Notes: generated from the sequence alone by a model not told the origin. DNA of 64,000 nucleotides from Actinomarinicola tropica (GCF_009650215.1 NZ_CP045851.1:2569001-2633000); one strand, 5' to 3'; positions 25,117 to 32,922 are shown, counted from the first letter of the stretch. Program-made: numbers and translations.

Positions 25117-25899
25117 TCAGCCGGTGCGCGCGGCGGACCCGCCGTGGCGGTGGCGCTGGCGGTCGAGCCACCCGAGCAGCACGGCGATCGCTCGGGGGTC
25201 GTGACGCAGCTGGTGCCCGGCGCCGCCGATGATCCGCAGGTCGGCCGAGCCGTGGGCGTCGGAGTTCACCCGGGCGTCGAAGACGGGGACGGAGTCGTCG
25301 TCGGACCCATGGACGACGAGCAGCGGGCGCGGCGCCAGCTGGGTGGCGCAGGCGACGGCCCTGATCTCCTTCAGCTCGCGCGCCCACCGGTCGACGGAGG
25401 CCGGGAAGTCAGGATCGCTGATGGCGCTCTGCTCCCGTGCGTGGTCGAGCAGGCGACGGGGGTGGCTCGCCCAGTCGTCGAAGTCCGCCGGCGCGCCGAG
25501 GGCGGCCACGCCGCGCACAGCCGGATCGCTCGCGGCGGCGCAGATCGACAGCGCGCCACCGGTGCCGAACCCCGCGGCCCAGACGCCACCGACCCGCTCG
25601 TGGTGGTGCAGCTCCTGGAAGGCGGCTCGGGTGTCGCTCAGCCAACCGGCCATCGAGAAGTTGCCCTGCGACCGGCCGCACCCGCGGTAGGTGAAGCACA
25701 GCGCCGCCCACCCCATCTCGTTGGCCAGGCGGTCGGCCAGCTCGGGGTAGGTGCGCGCCGAGTTGGCGCCGCCGCCGATGCCGGCGGGGAACCCGTGGCA
25801 GATGACGAGGCCGGGGACGGGCCGGGTGCTGGTGCCGGGCGGCAGCGCCAGGTGGCCGACCAGCTCGTTGCCGTCGACGGTGAACCGGTGCTCGGTCAC
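25117..25899 (-). CDS. Alpha/beta-hydrolase fold protein lacking the nucleophile serine
   Basis: 260 aa. The fold is clear: VICHGFPAG oxyanion region, nucleophile elbow GFGTGGAL, LLVVHGSDDDSVPV acid loop, and GAGHQLRHDP histidine loop. In the usual GXSXG elbow the serine position is glycine (G-F-G-T-G), so classical hydrolysis is unlikely even though Asp and His remain. It could bind ligand without catalysis, or use another residue. The ATGA overlap with the 70-aa gene upstream makes the two a unit. Confidence 0.78.
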   Translation of the reverse strand: MTEHRFTVDGNELVGHLALPPGTSTRPVPGLVICHGFPAGIGGGANSARTYPELADRLANEMGWAALCFTYRGCGRSQGNFSMAGWLSDTRAAFQELHHHERVGGVWAAGFGTGGALSICAAASDPAVRGVAALGAPADFDDWASHPRRLLDHAREQSAISDPDFPASVDRWARELKEIRAVACATQLAPRPLLVVHGSDDDSVPVFDARVNSDAHGSADLRIIGGAGHQLRHDPRAIAVLLGWLDRQRHRHGGSAARTG

Positions 25900-26108
25900 T
25901 CGACGGCCGCGGCGTGGCCCCTCCAGAGTCGGTACCCGCGGTTGCGGGCCTCGGCGAGGGTGTCGGGCCCGAACCCGAGGTACTGCTCCGAGTCCATCAG
26001 CTCCTCGATGATCTCGGGGTCGACGTCGTCGGCGTCGAGGTCGTAGACGACCTGGATCCGCTTGTCACCGACGAAGCGGTGGTGCTCGTACCGGGTGGGG
26101 CGTTCCAT
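25896..26108 (-). CDS. Hypothetical 70-aa protein co-translated with the hydrolase
   Basis: 70 aa from ATG at 26108. This start is set by a TATGCT -10 hexamer 6 nt upstream, which predicts a leaderless message and rules out the longer frame. Sequence is polar with a central DLDADDVDPEIIEELMDSEQYLGFG and an aromatic C-terminus (RNRGYRLWRG). No family recognised. It overlaps the alpha/beta-hydrolase start by four bases, so the pair is translationally coupled. Confidence 0.6.
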   Translation of the reverse strand: MERPTRYEHHRFVGDKRIQVVYDLDADDVDPEIIEELMDSEQYLGFGPDTLAEARNRGYRLWRGHAAAVE

Positions 26109-26114
26109 GCCCGG

Positions 26115-26120
26115 AGCATA
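26115..26120 (-). promoter_or_regulatory. -10 TATGCT, leaderless two-gene unit
   Basis: TATGCT on the minus strand lies 6 nt before the ATG at 26108 and defines that start. Confidence 0.5.
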
Positions 26121-26164
26121 CGGCGGCACGGACAGCGGGCCGAACCGGTCCGACGTCCGCCCGG

Positions 26165-26390
26165 CGGCACGCGAAGAGGGGAGGCGACGGTGCGCCTCCC
26201 CTCTCCTGTTCGTACTGGTTGAACCCGGAACGACGTTGGCTACCGAGCGGGACCAGTTCCCGGCCGTCAGCTCCGAGGGTGGATGGCGTGTACTCGCCAG
26301 GGGTCCAGCGGGCCGTCTAGCGGCCAGCCACCTCCGAGGTCCCAGACAGCATGTGATGACTCAGCTGGACCACCTCCTTTCTTCGGTCCG
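26165..26390 (-). ncRNA. Candidate small structured transcript with extended SD and tiny ORF
   Basis: The 362-nt gap between the 70-aa gene and the CAP-domain gene looks like a minus-strand transcription unit. A -10 TAGAGT (26394-26399) is followed by GGACCGAAGAAAGGAGGTGGTCC-type sequence in two parts: GGACC and GGTCC can pair and leave AAGAAAGGAGGT in the loop. That loop is complementary to the 3' end of 16S rRNA over about a dozen bases. Downstream is an 11-codon frame starting at ATG 26354 (MLSGTSEVAGR then stop), a second GGAGGTGG, several inverted repeats, and a 12-bp terminator hairpin at 26175-26204. No long plausible protein fits on this strand. It could be a leader-type gene, an sRNA or a riboregulator; I do not recognise a known RNA family. 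Confidence 0.4.
26175..26204. terminator. Strong 12-bp hairpin
   Basis: AGAGGGGAGGCG and CGCCTCCCCTCT form a perfect 12-bp stem with a 6-nt loop. On the minus strand it would end the candidate small transcript; no plus-strand gene ends here. Confidence 0.65.
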
Positions 26391-26393
26391 GCC

Positions 26394-26399
26394 ACTCTA
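26394..26399 (-). promoter_or_regulatory. -10 TAGAGT for the candidate small transcript
   Basis: TAGAGT in the context CGATAGAGT, identical in nine bases to the lpd operon promoter at 3880-3885. Predicted transcription start near 26387. Confidence 0.4.
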
Positions 26400-26470
26400 T
26401 CGACAGCGATGTGGACCGGGCGCGCATTTCGCGCTTGAGCGCGTGCCGTTTCGGGTCGACACAGGAGGGG

Positions 26471-27316
26471 ATGCGCCCGTTCCGCCCCCTGCTCGCCGCT
26501 GTCGTCGTCGCCCTGGTGCTGCTCGGCGTCGCGCCGACGGCCGGGGCCGGACCGGTCGACGACGAGGCCCGCTTCGTGGCGCTGGTGAACCAGGCCCGCA
26601 GCGCCGCCGGCGTGGCGCCGCTCGCTCCCCACGGGGAGCTGACGGCGCTGGGTCGCAGCTGGGCCGGATCGATGGCCGCCGCAGGCGGCATCAGCCACAA
26701 CCCGGCGCTCGGCAGCTCCGTGAGCGCCCCGTGGCAGCTCCTCGGGGAGAACGTGGGCCGCGGCCCGTCGGTCGAGGTCGTCTTCAACGCGCTGATGGCG
26801 TCGCCGTCGCACCACCGCAACATCGTGGATCCGCGGTTCACCCACATCGGGGTCGGTGTGGTGCACTCCCCCGATGGCGTGATCTACACGTCGCACCAGT
26901 TCATGCAGCTCGCACCGCCACCGCCACCGCCGCCGCCGCCGGCCGCGGCAGCCGCACCCGCGGCGGTGCCCCAACCTGCGCCCCCGGCCCCCGCGCCCCC
27001 GGCCACCGACCCGCCCCCGGCACCCGTCGAGGCGACGACCACGACCGTGCCGTCGACGACCGTGCCGCCGACTCCCCCGAGCTCGACCCCGGCGCGCTCG
27101 GCTCGCCCCGCCACGACCACGTCGACCCCCGACGGCGACGAGCCGCCGGCGTCGCGTGCCGGCACGAGCGACGAACTCACCAGCGCCACGCCGATCGCCT
27201 CGCCCGACGAGGACATGCCCGTCGCGGTGATGGGCGCCCCGGCCGCGGTCCTCGTCCTCCTCGTGGCGGCGACGGTGCGCCGACGCCGGCGCGACCGCTC
27301 GACCCGCCCCGACTAG
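26471..27316 (+). CDS. Secreted or surface CAP-domain (SCP/PR1) protein
   Basis: 281 aa from ATG at 26471. A signal peptide (MRPFRPLLAAVVVALVLLGV, cleavage near AGAG) leads to a CAP domain (about 32-150) with FVALVNQARSAAGV, SWAGSMAAAGGISHNP, and MASPSHHRNIVDPRFTHIGVG holding the conserved His/Glu-type cavity residues. A Pro/Ala/Thr-rich stalk with nine consecutive prolines follows, then one C-terminal membrane span (about 250-270) and an Arg-rich tail. It is probably anchored to the membrane through the cell wall. AGGAGGGG touches the ATG, an unusually short SD spacing. Confidence 0.82.
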   Translation: MRPFRPLLAAVVVALVLLGVAPTAGAGPVDDEARFVALVNQARSAAGVAPLAPHGELTALGRSWAGSMAAAGGISHNPALGSSVSAPWQLLGENVGRGPSVEVVFNALMASPSHHRNIVDPRFTHIGVGVVHSPDGVIYTSHQFMQLAPPPPPPPPPAAAAAPAAVPQPAPPAPAPPATDPPPAPVEATTTTVPSTTVPPTPPSSTPARSARPATTTSTPDGDEPPASRAGTSDELTSATPIASPDEDMPVAVMGAPAAVLVLLVAATVRRRRRDRSTRPD

Positions 27317-27765
27317 CGCAGGTCGTCCTCGTCGGGCGCGTCGACGGGTGCACCCACGACGCCGATGGCCGCGAAGTACTCCATCTGGGCCTCGACGACC
27401 GCCTCGACGTCGCTGCGCCGGTACGACCGACCCGCGGCGGCGGCCCGGGCGACGATGCGCTCGACACCCTCGGACGGGTCGACGACCTGGGGCGCGTCCA
27501 CCTCGTCGTGCTCACCGGCGGTCGTGGCGACCCCGCGCTCGTGCAGGTAGTCGTGGAAGAGGCGCAGGATGATCGTCACGTCGTCGAAGGACAGCTCGGC
27601 GGTGACGTCCGACGGCAGCGCCTCGGCGACGAACGCCACCGACTGCTCCACGTCGAACACCGCCCGCTGCGGGTCGTGCGCCAGGTCGAAGGTGACCCGG
27701 CCGACCGCCACGGCGGCCACCACGAACACGGCCAGGCCGCCGACGATCCAGACGATGATCTCCAC
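27313..27765 (-). CDS. Hypothetical membrane-anchored protein
   Basis: 150 aa from GTG at 27765. One N-terminal span (EIIVWIVGGLAVFVVAAVAV) is followed by a soluble domain of about 120 residues with helical, acidic character (SFDDVTIILRLFHDYLHE, SDVEAVVEAQMEYFAAIG). TACGAT nine nt upstream is a fair -10 and supports this short start over one 60 nt earlier that would run under the divergent iron-box promoter. No family recognised. Its stop overlaps the CAP gene's stop on the other strand. Confidence 0.6.
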   Translation of the reverse strand: MEIIVWIVGGLAVFVVAAVAVGRVTFDLAHDPQRAVFDVEQSVAFVAEALPSDVTAELSFDDVTIILRLFHDYLHERGVATTAGEHDEVDAPQVVDPSEGVERIVARAAAAGRSYRRSDVEAVVEAQMEYFAAIGVVGAPVDAPDEDDLR

Positions 27766-27813
27766 GAGCAGCCGATCGTAGGGCGGCGCCCCGTGGCCGC
27801 CCACCCGATGCCT

Positions 27814-27832
27814 TGTTAGGCTCACCTACCAT
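27814..27832. promoter_or_regulatory. Predicted DtxR/IdeR iron box before the siderophore-interacting protein
   Basis: TTAGGCTCACCTACC has the TAGG-N4-CCTA palindrome (27817-27828). TAGGCT within it also reads as a -10 hexamer for the plus-strand gene starting at 27859. It is the same arrangement as the box before bfd at 4.1 kb. Confidence 0.65.
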
Positions 27833-27858
27833 CGCTGCCCGCCCTCGAGAGGCCACCC

Positions 27859-28689
27859 GTGACCGACACCGCTCCGGCTCGTCCCGCCCGTCCCCTGCTG
27901 ACCTTCGAGGTCGTGCGCACCGAGCGCATCGCCCCCCGCATGATCCGGATGGTCCTCGGTGGTGAGGGCTTCGCCGGCTTCCGCGACAACGGCTTCACCG
28001 ACCGCTACGTGAAGCTCGTCATCCCGAAGCCAGGCGTCGAGTACCCCGAGCCGTGGTCGGTGGAGACCATCCAGCAGGCGCTGCCACGAGACCAGTGGCC
28101 GGCCATCCGCACCTACACCGTGCGCCGCGTCGACCCGGCGGCGCGCCAGATCACGATCGACGTCGTCGACCACGGCGAGGGCTACGCCTCCACGTTCGTG
28201 GCCAACGCCCGACCTGGCGACGCCGTGCGGCTGCGGGGGCCGGGCGGCGCGTACTCCCCCGCCCACGACGCCGACTGGCACCTCCTCGCCGGGGACGAGT
28301 CCGCCCTCCCCGCCATCGCCTCGGCGACCGAGGCCCTGCCGCCGCACGTCGTGGCGATCGTGTTCGTCGAGGTCGACGGGCCGGAGGACGAGATCGAGCT
28401 CGTCTCCTCCGGCGAGCTGCGCGTCACCTGGCTCCACCGTCGTGACGGTGCGCCGAGCTTCTCCCAGGCGATCCGCGACCTCGAGTTCCCGTCCGGTCGG
28501 GTGCACGCGTTCGTGCACGGCGAGCTGGACCAGATCCGCGGCCTGCGCACGCACCTCCGAGAGGAGCGAGGCGTGCCGGCCGAGGCCCTGTCGATCTCCG
28601 GCTACTGGCGGCGCGGCAAGGACGAGGACGGCTTCCAGGCCGAGAAGCACGCCGAGGACGAGCAGCGCCGCGCGCTCGGCCTGGCCTGA
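27859..28689 (+). CDS. Siderophore-interacting protein (FAD/NAD(P)H ferric-siderophore reductase)
   Basis: 276 aa. SIP family: N-terminal FAD-binding beta-barrel with RTYTVRRVDPAARQITIDVVDHG (RXYT flavin motif) and GDAVRLRGPGG, then an NAD(P)H domain (HLLAGDESALPAI) and the C-terminal YWRRGKDEDGFQAEK, matching the conserved SIP terminus. These enzymes reduce ferric siderophores in the cytoplasm to release iron. Start GTG at 27859. The predicted iron box overlapping its -10 fits induction under low iron. Confidence 0.92.
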   Translation: MTDTAPARPARPLLTFEVVRTERIAPRMIRMVLGGEGFAGFRDNGFTDRYVKLVIPKPGVEYPEPWSVETIQQALPRDQWPAIRTYTVRRVDPAARQITIDVVDHGEGYASTFVANARPGDAVRLRGPGGAYSPAHDADWHLLAGDESALPAIASATEALPPHVVAIVFVEVDGPEDEIELVSSGELRVTWLHRRDGAPSFSQAIRDLEFPSGRVHAFVHGELDQIRGLRTHLREERGVPAEALSISGYWRRGKDEDGFQAEKHAEDEQRRALGLA

Positions 28690-28691
28690 CC

Positions 28692-28741
28692 CCGGACGCG
28701 CCGGTGGCGTGGCCCGAGGGCCACGCCACCGAACTGTCCGG
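28692..28741. terminator. Long convergent hairpin
   Basis: A perfect 13-bp inner stem (CGGTGGCGTGGCC / GGCCACGCCACCG, 28702-28731) with a CGAG loop is enclosed by a second 6-bp pairing CCGGAC / GTCCGG. It fills most of the 78-nt gap between convergent genes and probably ends both transcripts. Confidence 0.75.
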
Positions 28742-28767
28742 TCCCCGTGAGGGGCCGCGCGGATCGA

Positions 28768-29883
28768 CTAGATGCCGATGCGCTGGGCGAGCAGCTCGCG
28801 GTGGTAGGTCGCGTCGCCGAACAGCAGCTCGGACGACTTGGCCCGCTTGAAGTACAGGTGGGCGGGGTGCTCCCAGGTGAAGCCGATGCCACCGTGGATC
28901 TGGATGTTCTCGGCGGCGGCGTGGAAGTACGCCTCCGAGCAGTAGGCCTTGGCCAGGCTGGCGACGGCGGGGAGCTCGTCGCTGCGCTCGGCGGCGCACC
29001 AACCGGCGTAGTAGGCGGCCGACTTGGCCGACTCGACCTCGAGCAGCATGTCGGCGCACTTGTGCTTGATGGCCTGGAACGAGCCGATCGGACGGCCGAA
29101 CTGCACGCGGTCCTTGGCGTACTGGACCGAGGTGTCGAGGCACTCCTGGGCGCCACCGACCTGCTCGGCGGCGAGGGCCACGGCGGCGAGATCGAGGACG
29201 GTCGAGAGCACGTCCCAGCCCTTGCCCTCGGTGCCGATGAGCTCGGCCGGGGTGTTCTCGAAGACGAGCTTGGCCTGCTTGCGGGTCTGGTCCATGGTGG
29301 CCAGCGCGGTGCGGGTGAGGCCCGAGGCGTCGCCGTCGACGGCGAAGAGCGACACGCCGCTGCCGGTGCGGGCGGCGACGATGATCAGGTTCGCGGTGTG
29401 GCCGTCGAGGACGAACATCTTCTCGCCCGAGATGGTCCACGAGTCGCCCGACTGGGTGGCGGTGGCGGTGACGCCCTCCTCGTCCCAGCGGCCGTTGGCC
29501 TCGGTGAGGGCCAGGGTGGCGATGGTCTCGCCGGCAGCGATGCCCGGGAGGTGCTTCTGCTTGGCGGCGTCGTCGCCGCTCTCGAGCAGCGTGTTCGCGG
29601 CGAGCACCACGGTGGAGAAGTAGGGAGCGCAGAGGAGGCGGCGGCCCATCTCCTCGAGCACGACGATGAGCTCGACGTAGCCGTAGCCCTGGCCGCCGAA
29701 CTCCTCGGGGATGATCAGGCCCTGGAGGCCCATCTCCTGGCCCATCTGGTTCCAGACGGCGGTGTCGAAGCCCGACTCCGTCTCCATCTGCTCGCGGACG
29801 GCCTCTTCGGACGACTTGTTCTGGAGGAAGGCCCGGACGATCTTCCGGAGCTCTTCCTGCTCCTCGCTGAATGCGAAGTTCAC
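28768..29883 (-). CDS. Acyl-CoA dehydrogenase
   Basis: 371 aa from GTG at 29883 after a GGGGGAGAG SD-like run. The ACAD fold runs from NFAFSEEQEELRKIVRAFL through LALTEANGRWDEEG and SFQAIKHKCADMLLEVE to IQIHGGIGFTWEHPAHLYFKRA. Electron acceptor is presumably ETF. No catalytic glutamate can be assigned confidently; the E-H-P motif near the end is typical of actinobacterial steroid or branched-chain ACADs that work as heteromers. It stands alone here, so chain-length preference is unknown. Confidence 0.85.
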   Translation of the reverse strand: MNFAFSEEQEELRKIVRAFLQNKSSEEAVREQMETESGFDTAVWNQMGQEMGLQGLIIPEEFGGQGYGYVELIVVLEEMGRRLLCAPYFSTVVLAANTLLESGDDAAKQKHLPGIAAGETIATLALTEANGRWDEEGVTATATQSGDSWTISGEKMFVLDGHTANLIIVAARTGSGVSLFAVDGDASGLTRTALATMDQTRKQAKLVFENTPAELIGTEGKGWDVLSTVLDLAAVALAAEQVGGAQECLDTSVQYAKDRVQFGRPIGSFQAIKHKCADMLLEVESAKSAAYYAGWCAAERSDELPAVASLAKAYCSEAYFHAAAENIQIHGGIGFTWEHPAHLYFKRAKSSELLFGDATYHRELLAQRIGI

Positions 29884-29979
29884 TCTCTCCCCCTCGGGAT
29901 GTGTCGCGGCGCCAGGCCGGCGGGCATGGCGTGATGACGAGCAACGTAGGCGTCGCCGGCGCACCGTGCCAGCCGGTGT

Positions 29980-29999
29980 GTGTACACGCGTGCTACGTT
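29980..29999 (+). promoter_or_regulatory. YefM-type operator and -10 of the toxin-antitoxin operon
   Basis: GTGTACAC (29980-29987) is a perfect palindrome containing TGTACA, the known core of YefM/Phd-family operators. It stands 6 nt before the -10 TACGTT (29994-29999), which lies 6 nt before the antitoxin GTG (leaderless). A bound antitoxin would block the promoter. Confidence 0.55.
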
Positions 30000-30005
30000 C
30001 CGGCC

Positions 30006-30314
30006 GTGTCCGACCCGACGAGCGACGCCCTGCCCCGGGTGGGCGTGCGCGAGCTGCGCAACCAGGTGGCCGCCGTCGTCCGCCGGGCCGGCGCCGGTGA
30101 GCGCATCGTCATCACCGTCGACGGTGAGCCGGTGGCCCAGCTCGGCCCTCTCAGCCCGACGGCATCGCCGACGCTCGACGATCTGGTCGCCGCCGGACTC
30201 GCGCAACCCCCGCGCCGCGCCGACCGTCCCGCGCCGCCGGACCCCGTCGATCCGCCGGTCGACGCCCGCACCTCCTCGGCCCTCGACGCGCTGCGCGGCG
30301 GTGCCGAGCGATGA
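30006..30314 (+). CDS. Phd/YefM-family antitoxin
   Basis: 102 aa from GTG at 30006. The N-terminal DNA-binding part is typical: VGVRELRNQVAAVVRRAGAGERIVITVDGEPVAQLGPL. The C-terminal half is Pro/Asp/Arg-rich and presumably folds on the toxin. It overlaps the toxin start by ATGA, the usual type II toxin-antitoxin arrangement, and has a predicted autoregulatory operator over its promoter. Confidence 0.87.
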   Translation: MSDPTSDALPRVGVRELRNQVAAVVRRAGAGERIVITVDGEPVAQLGPLSPTASPTLDDLVAAGLAQPPRRADRPAPPDPVDPPVDARTSSALDALRGGAER

Positions 30315-30724
30315 CGCTCGCCCTCGACGCATCGGCCCTGGTCAAGCGGTACGTGCGCGAGCCGGGGAGGGACCTCGTCCTCGACGCCATGGCCGCCGAC
30401 CCGCACTGGTGCGCGTCGGCGCTGGCCCGCACCGAGGCCATGGTCGCCCTGCACCAGGTGGCGATCGGCCGGCGCCAGCAGGAGCAGCTGTGGTCCGCGC
30501 TGCGGGACGACTGGGACGCGTTCGTCGTCGTCCCCGTCGACGACCGGTGCCTGGCCCGAGCCGTGGAGATCGGCGCCGGGTTCGGCGTCCGCACCGTCGA
30601 CGCCGTCCACCTCGCCGCCGCCGACCGCCTCCCGCGACCCGTGCGCTACCTGACGTTCGACCCCCAGCAGATCCCCGCCGCCGCCGCACTCGGCTTCGAG
30701 GTCGTGTCCCCCTACGAGGAGTGA
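30311..30724 (+). CDS. VapC-type PIN-domain toxin
   Basis: 137 aa PIN domain with the acidic metal-binding residues Asp6 (LALDASALVKRYV), Glu42 (ARTEAMVAL) and Asp97 (RTVDAVHLAAA). PIN toxins are Mg2+-dependent RNases, often cutting tRNA or rRNA. Paired with the preceding Phd/YefM-type antitoxin through an ATGA overlap. Both proteins look complete. Confidence 0.9.
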   Translation: MTLALDASALVKRYVREPGRDLVLDAMAADPHWCASALARTEAMVALHQVAIGRRQQEQLWSALRDDWDAFVVVPVDDRCLARAVEIGAGFGVRTVDAVHLAAADRLPRPVRYLTFDPQQIPAAAALGFEVVSPYEE

Positions 30725-30752
30725 CCCGCCGGTGCGGTGCCCTCGCCAGCGG

Positions 30753-31058
30753 TCAGCGCTGGTCGATCCGGTCGTCGGGAGCGACCGCCCTCCGCACCGC
30801 CAGCACGAGCGCTCCCAGGAGCACGACCGCCCCGGCGACGAGCGAGGTGGCGGCGACGGCCCACGACGCCCAGGCCAGGACGCTCGCCACCCACCCGATC
30901 GGGCTCCTCGGCGTCCACGAGGGCTCCTCGCCGAAGAACCCGCCGTTCACGTCGGACTGCCCGAACGACACGACGGTGGCCAGGACCGCCCAGGCGACCG
31001 CGCCCAGCCCGATGAGGAGGAGGCGCCCACCGAGCGCGGTCCATCGCCGTATCCGCAC
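30753..31058 (-). CDS. Hypothetical two-span membrane protein
   Basis: 101 aa from GTG at 31058. A basic start (RIRRW) precedes a first span (LLLIGLGAVAWAVLATVVSF), a loop with NGGFFGEEPSWTPRSPIG, and a second long apolar region (WVASVLAWASWAVAATSLVAGAVVLLGALVLAV). No family recognised. The GGAGG is only one base from the GTG, so the start is uncertain. Convergent with the toxin gene. Confidence 0.55.
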   Translation of the reverse strand: MRIRRWTALGGRLLLIGLGAVAWAVLATVVSFGQSDVNGGFFGEEPSWTPRSPIGWVASVLAWASWAVAATSLVAGAVVLLGALVLAVRRAVAPDDRIDQR

Positions 31059-31115
31059 GCCTCCAGCTTGGTACCCGGGCCGCACGAACGGCGTGCCCCG
31101 CGGCACACTGGCGGG

Positions 31116-31730
31116 ATGAGTGACACGCTGCACTGGTCCGACGAGCAGGCCGAGATCCACAAGGTCGTCGTCGGCCCGATGGACAACAACGTGTTCGTCC
31201 TCCGGTGCCGCCAGACGGGCGAGGCGGTCCTCCTCGACGCGGCCAACGAGCACGAGCGCCTGCTCGAGCTGTGCCAGGCGCTCGGCGTGCGCACCGTCCT
31301 CGAGACCCACGGCCACTGGGACCACATCCAGGCGGTGCCCGCCGTGCGCGACGCCGGGTACGAGGTGGGCGTCACCGCCGAGGACGCCGAGATGCTCGAT
31401 GCCTACGACTACGTGATCGAGCCCGACTCGGTCATCCCCGTCGGCCGGCTGCGGCTGCACACCATCTTCACGCCGGGCCACACCCCCGGCTCCATGTGCT
31501 TCCGGCTCGAGGGCTCGCCGGTGCTCTTCAGCGGCGACACCCTCTTCCCCGGCGGTCCCGGCGCCACCAAGTTCCCCGGCGGCGACTTCGACACGATCAT
31601 CCGCTCGATCGACGAGCAGCTGTTCTCGCGCCTCGACGCCGACACCATCGTGATGCCGGGCCACGGCGACGACACGACGATCGGCGCCGAGCGCCCCCAC
31701 CTCGACGAGTGGATCGACCGGGGCTGGTGA
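31116..31730 (+). CDS. MBL-fold metallo-hydrolase (glyoxalase II-like)
   Basis: 204 aa. The beta-lactamase-fold metal site is visible: THGHWDH (HXHXDH), PGHTPGS, SGDTLF and MPGHGD. Short single-domain members hydrolyse thioesters (glyoxalase II type) or act on sulfur compounds. Substrate cannot be assigned. The downstream gene starts within its stop (GTGA), so the two are coupled. A CACACT hexamer stands 6 nt before the ATG. Confidence 0.87.
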   Translation: MSDTLHWSDEQAEIHKVVVGPMDNNVFVLRCRQTGEAVLLDAANEHERLLELCQALGVRTVLETHGHWDHIQAVPAVRDAGYEVGVTAEDAEMLDAYDYVIEPDSVIPVGRLRLHTIFTPGHTPGSMCFRLEGSPVLFSGDTLFPGGPGATKFPGGDFDTIIRSIDEQLFSRLDADTIVMPGHGDDTTIGAERPHLDEWIDRGW

Positions 31731-32128
31731 GCGACACCGACGCCGGCCGTCCGCTCCCGGCCGACGAGCGGCCGATCGACCCCACGCCGGTCCACACCGC
31801 CGACCTCCCCGCCACGCCCCTGCGGGACCGCAACATCCCGGCCGAGGCGTGGGTCGAGGCCCCCGCGGCGCTCCTGCGCGCGGGCGACGACATCGGCCGA
31901 CCGCCGATCACCTACAAGCGCCGGCTCGGGCCCTGGCTGCTCTGGCGAGCCGGACCGGCGCGAGGTGCCGACGCGCGCTACGTCGTCGTCCACGCCGACG
32001 ACCTCGACCGCCACCTCACGTTCCGGCTCTTCCCCGACGGCTCGGGCGACGGCGTGGGCCCGAGCGGCCGCCGCCACGCCCGGTTCCGGGCGTGGAAGGA
32101 GGACCTCCGGGACCACGACGGGGATTAG
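31727..32128 (+). CDS. Hypothetical protein coupled to the MBL hydrolase
   Basis: 133 aa. Polar N-terminus (Asp/Pro/Thr-rich), then ITYKRRLGPWLLWRAGPARGADARYVVVHADDLDRHLTFRL-like sequence (given here in part: YKRRLGPWLLWRAG) and a charged end (FRAWKEDLRDHDGD). No family recognised. The GTG start overlaps the MBL stop. Its own TAG stop lies within the left arm of the sufC palindrome. Confidence 0.6.
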   Translation: MSDTDAGRPLPADERPIDPTPVHTADLPATPLRDRNIPAEAWVEAPAALLRAGDDIGRPPITYKRRLGPWLLWRAGPARGADARYVVVHADDLDRHLTFRLFPDGSGDGVGPSGRRHARFRAWKEDLRDHDGD

Positions 32129-32149
32129 CACTACCCAGGTAGTGCTAAT
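32124..32149. promoter_or_regulatory. Perfect 12-bp palindrome upstream of sufC (candidate operator)
   Basis: ATTAGCACTACC (32124-32135) and GGTAGTGCTAAT (32138-32149) are exact inverted repeats separated by CA. The element ends 13 nt before the -10 hexamer of sufC and would cover the -35 region. It has no T-tract and no fit to a terminator role. TTAGCACT/AGTGCTAA half-sites resemble CIRCE, but the spacing is 3 nt too short. The cognate regulator is unknown. Confidence 0.65.
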
Positions 32150-32162
32150 TCCGGGCCGTGCG

Positions 32163-32168
32163 TAGACT
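32163..32168 (+). promoter_or_regulatory. -10 TAGACT of the sufC-sufS-sufU operon
   Basis: TAGACT ends 7 nt before the ATG at 32176, predicting a leaderless sufC message starting at or next to the ATG. Confidence 0.5.
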
Positions 32169-32175
32169 CGGCGAC

Positions 32176-32921
<746 letters not shown>

Positions 32922-32922
<1 letters not shown>

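Noticed and set aside
26350-26385. Plus-strand GGACCACCTCCTTTCT looks like the 3' end of 16S rRNA
   Set aside because: None of the conserved 16S sequence expected upstream is present, and the minus strand makes better sense as an SD-containing leader with a promoter and terminator.
26921-26942. CCG/CCA run in the CAP-domain gene as a microsatellite
   Set aside because: It encodes the polyproline stalk of a surface protein, a common feature, and the frame is maintained.
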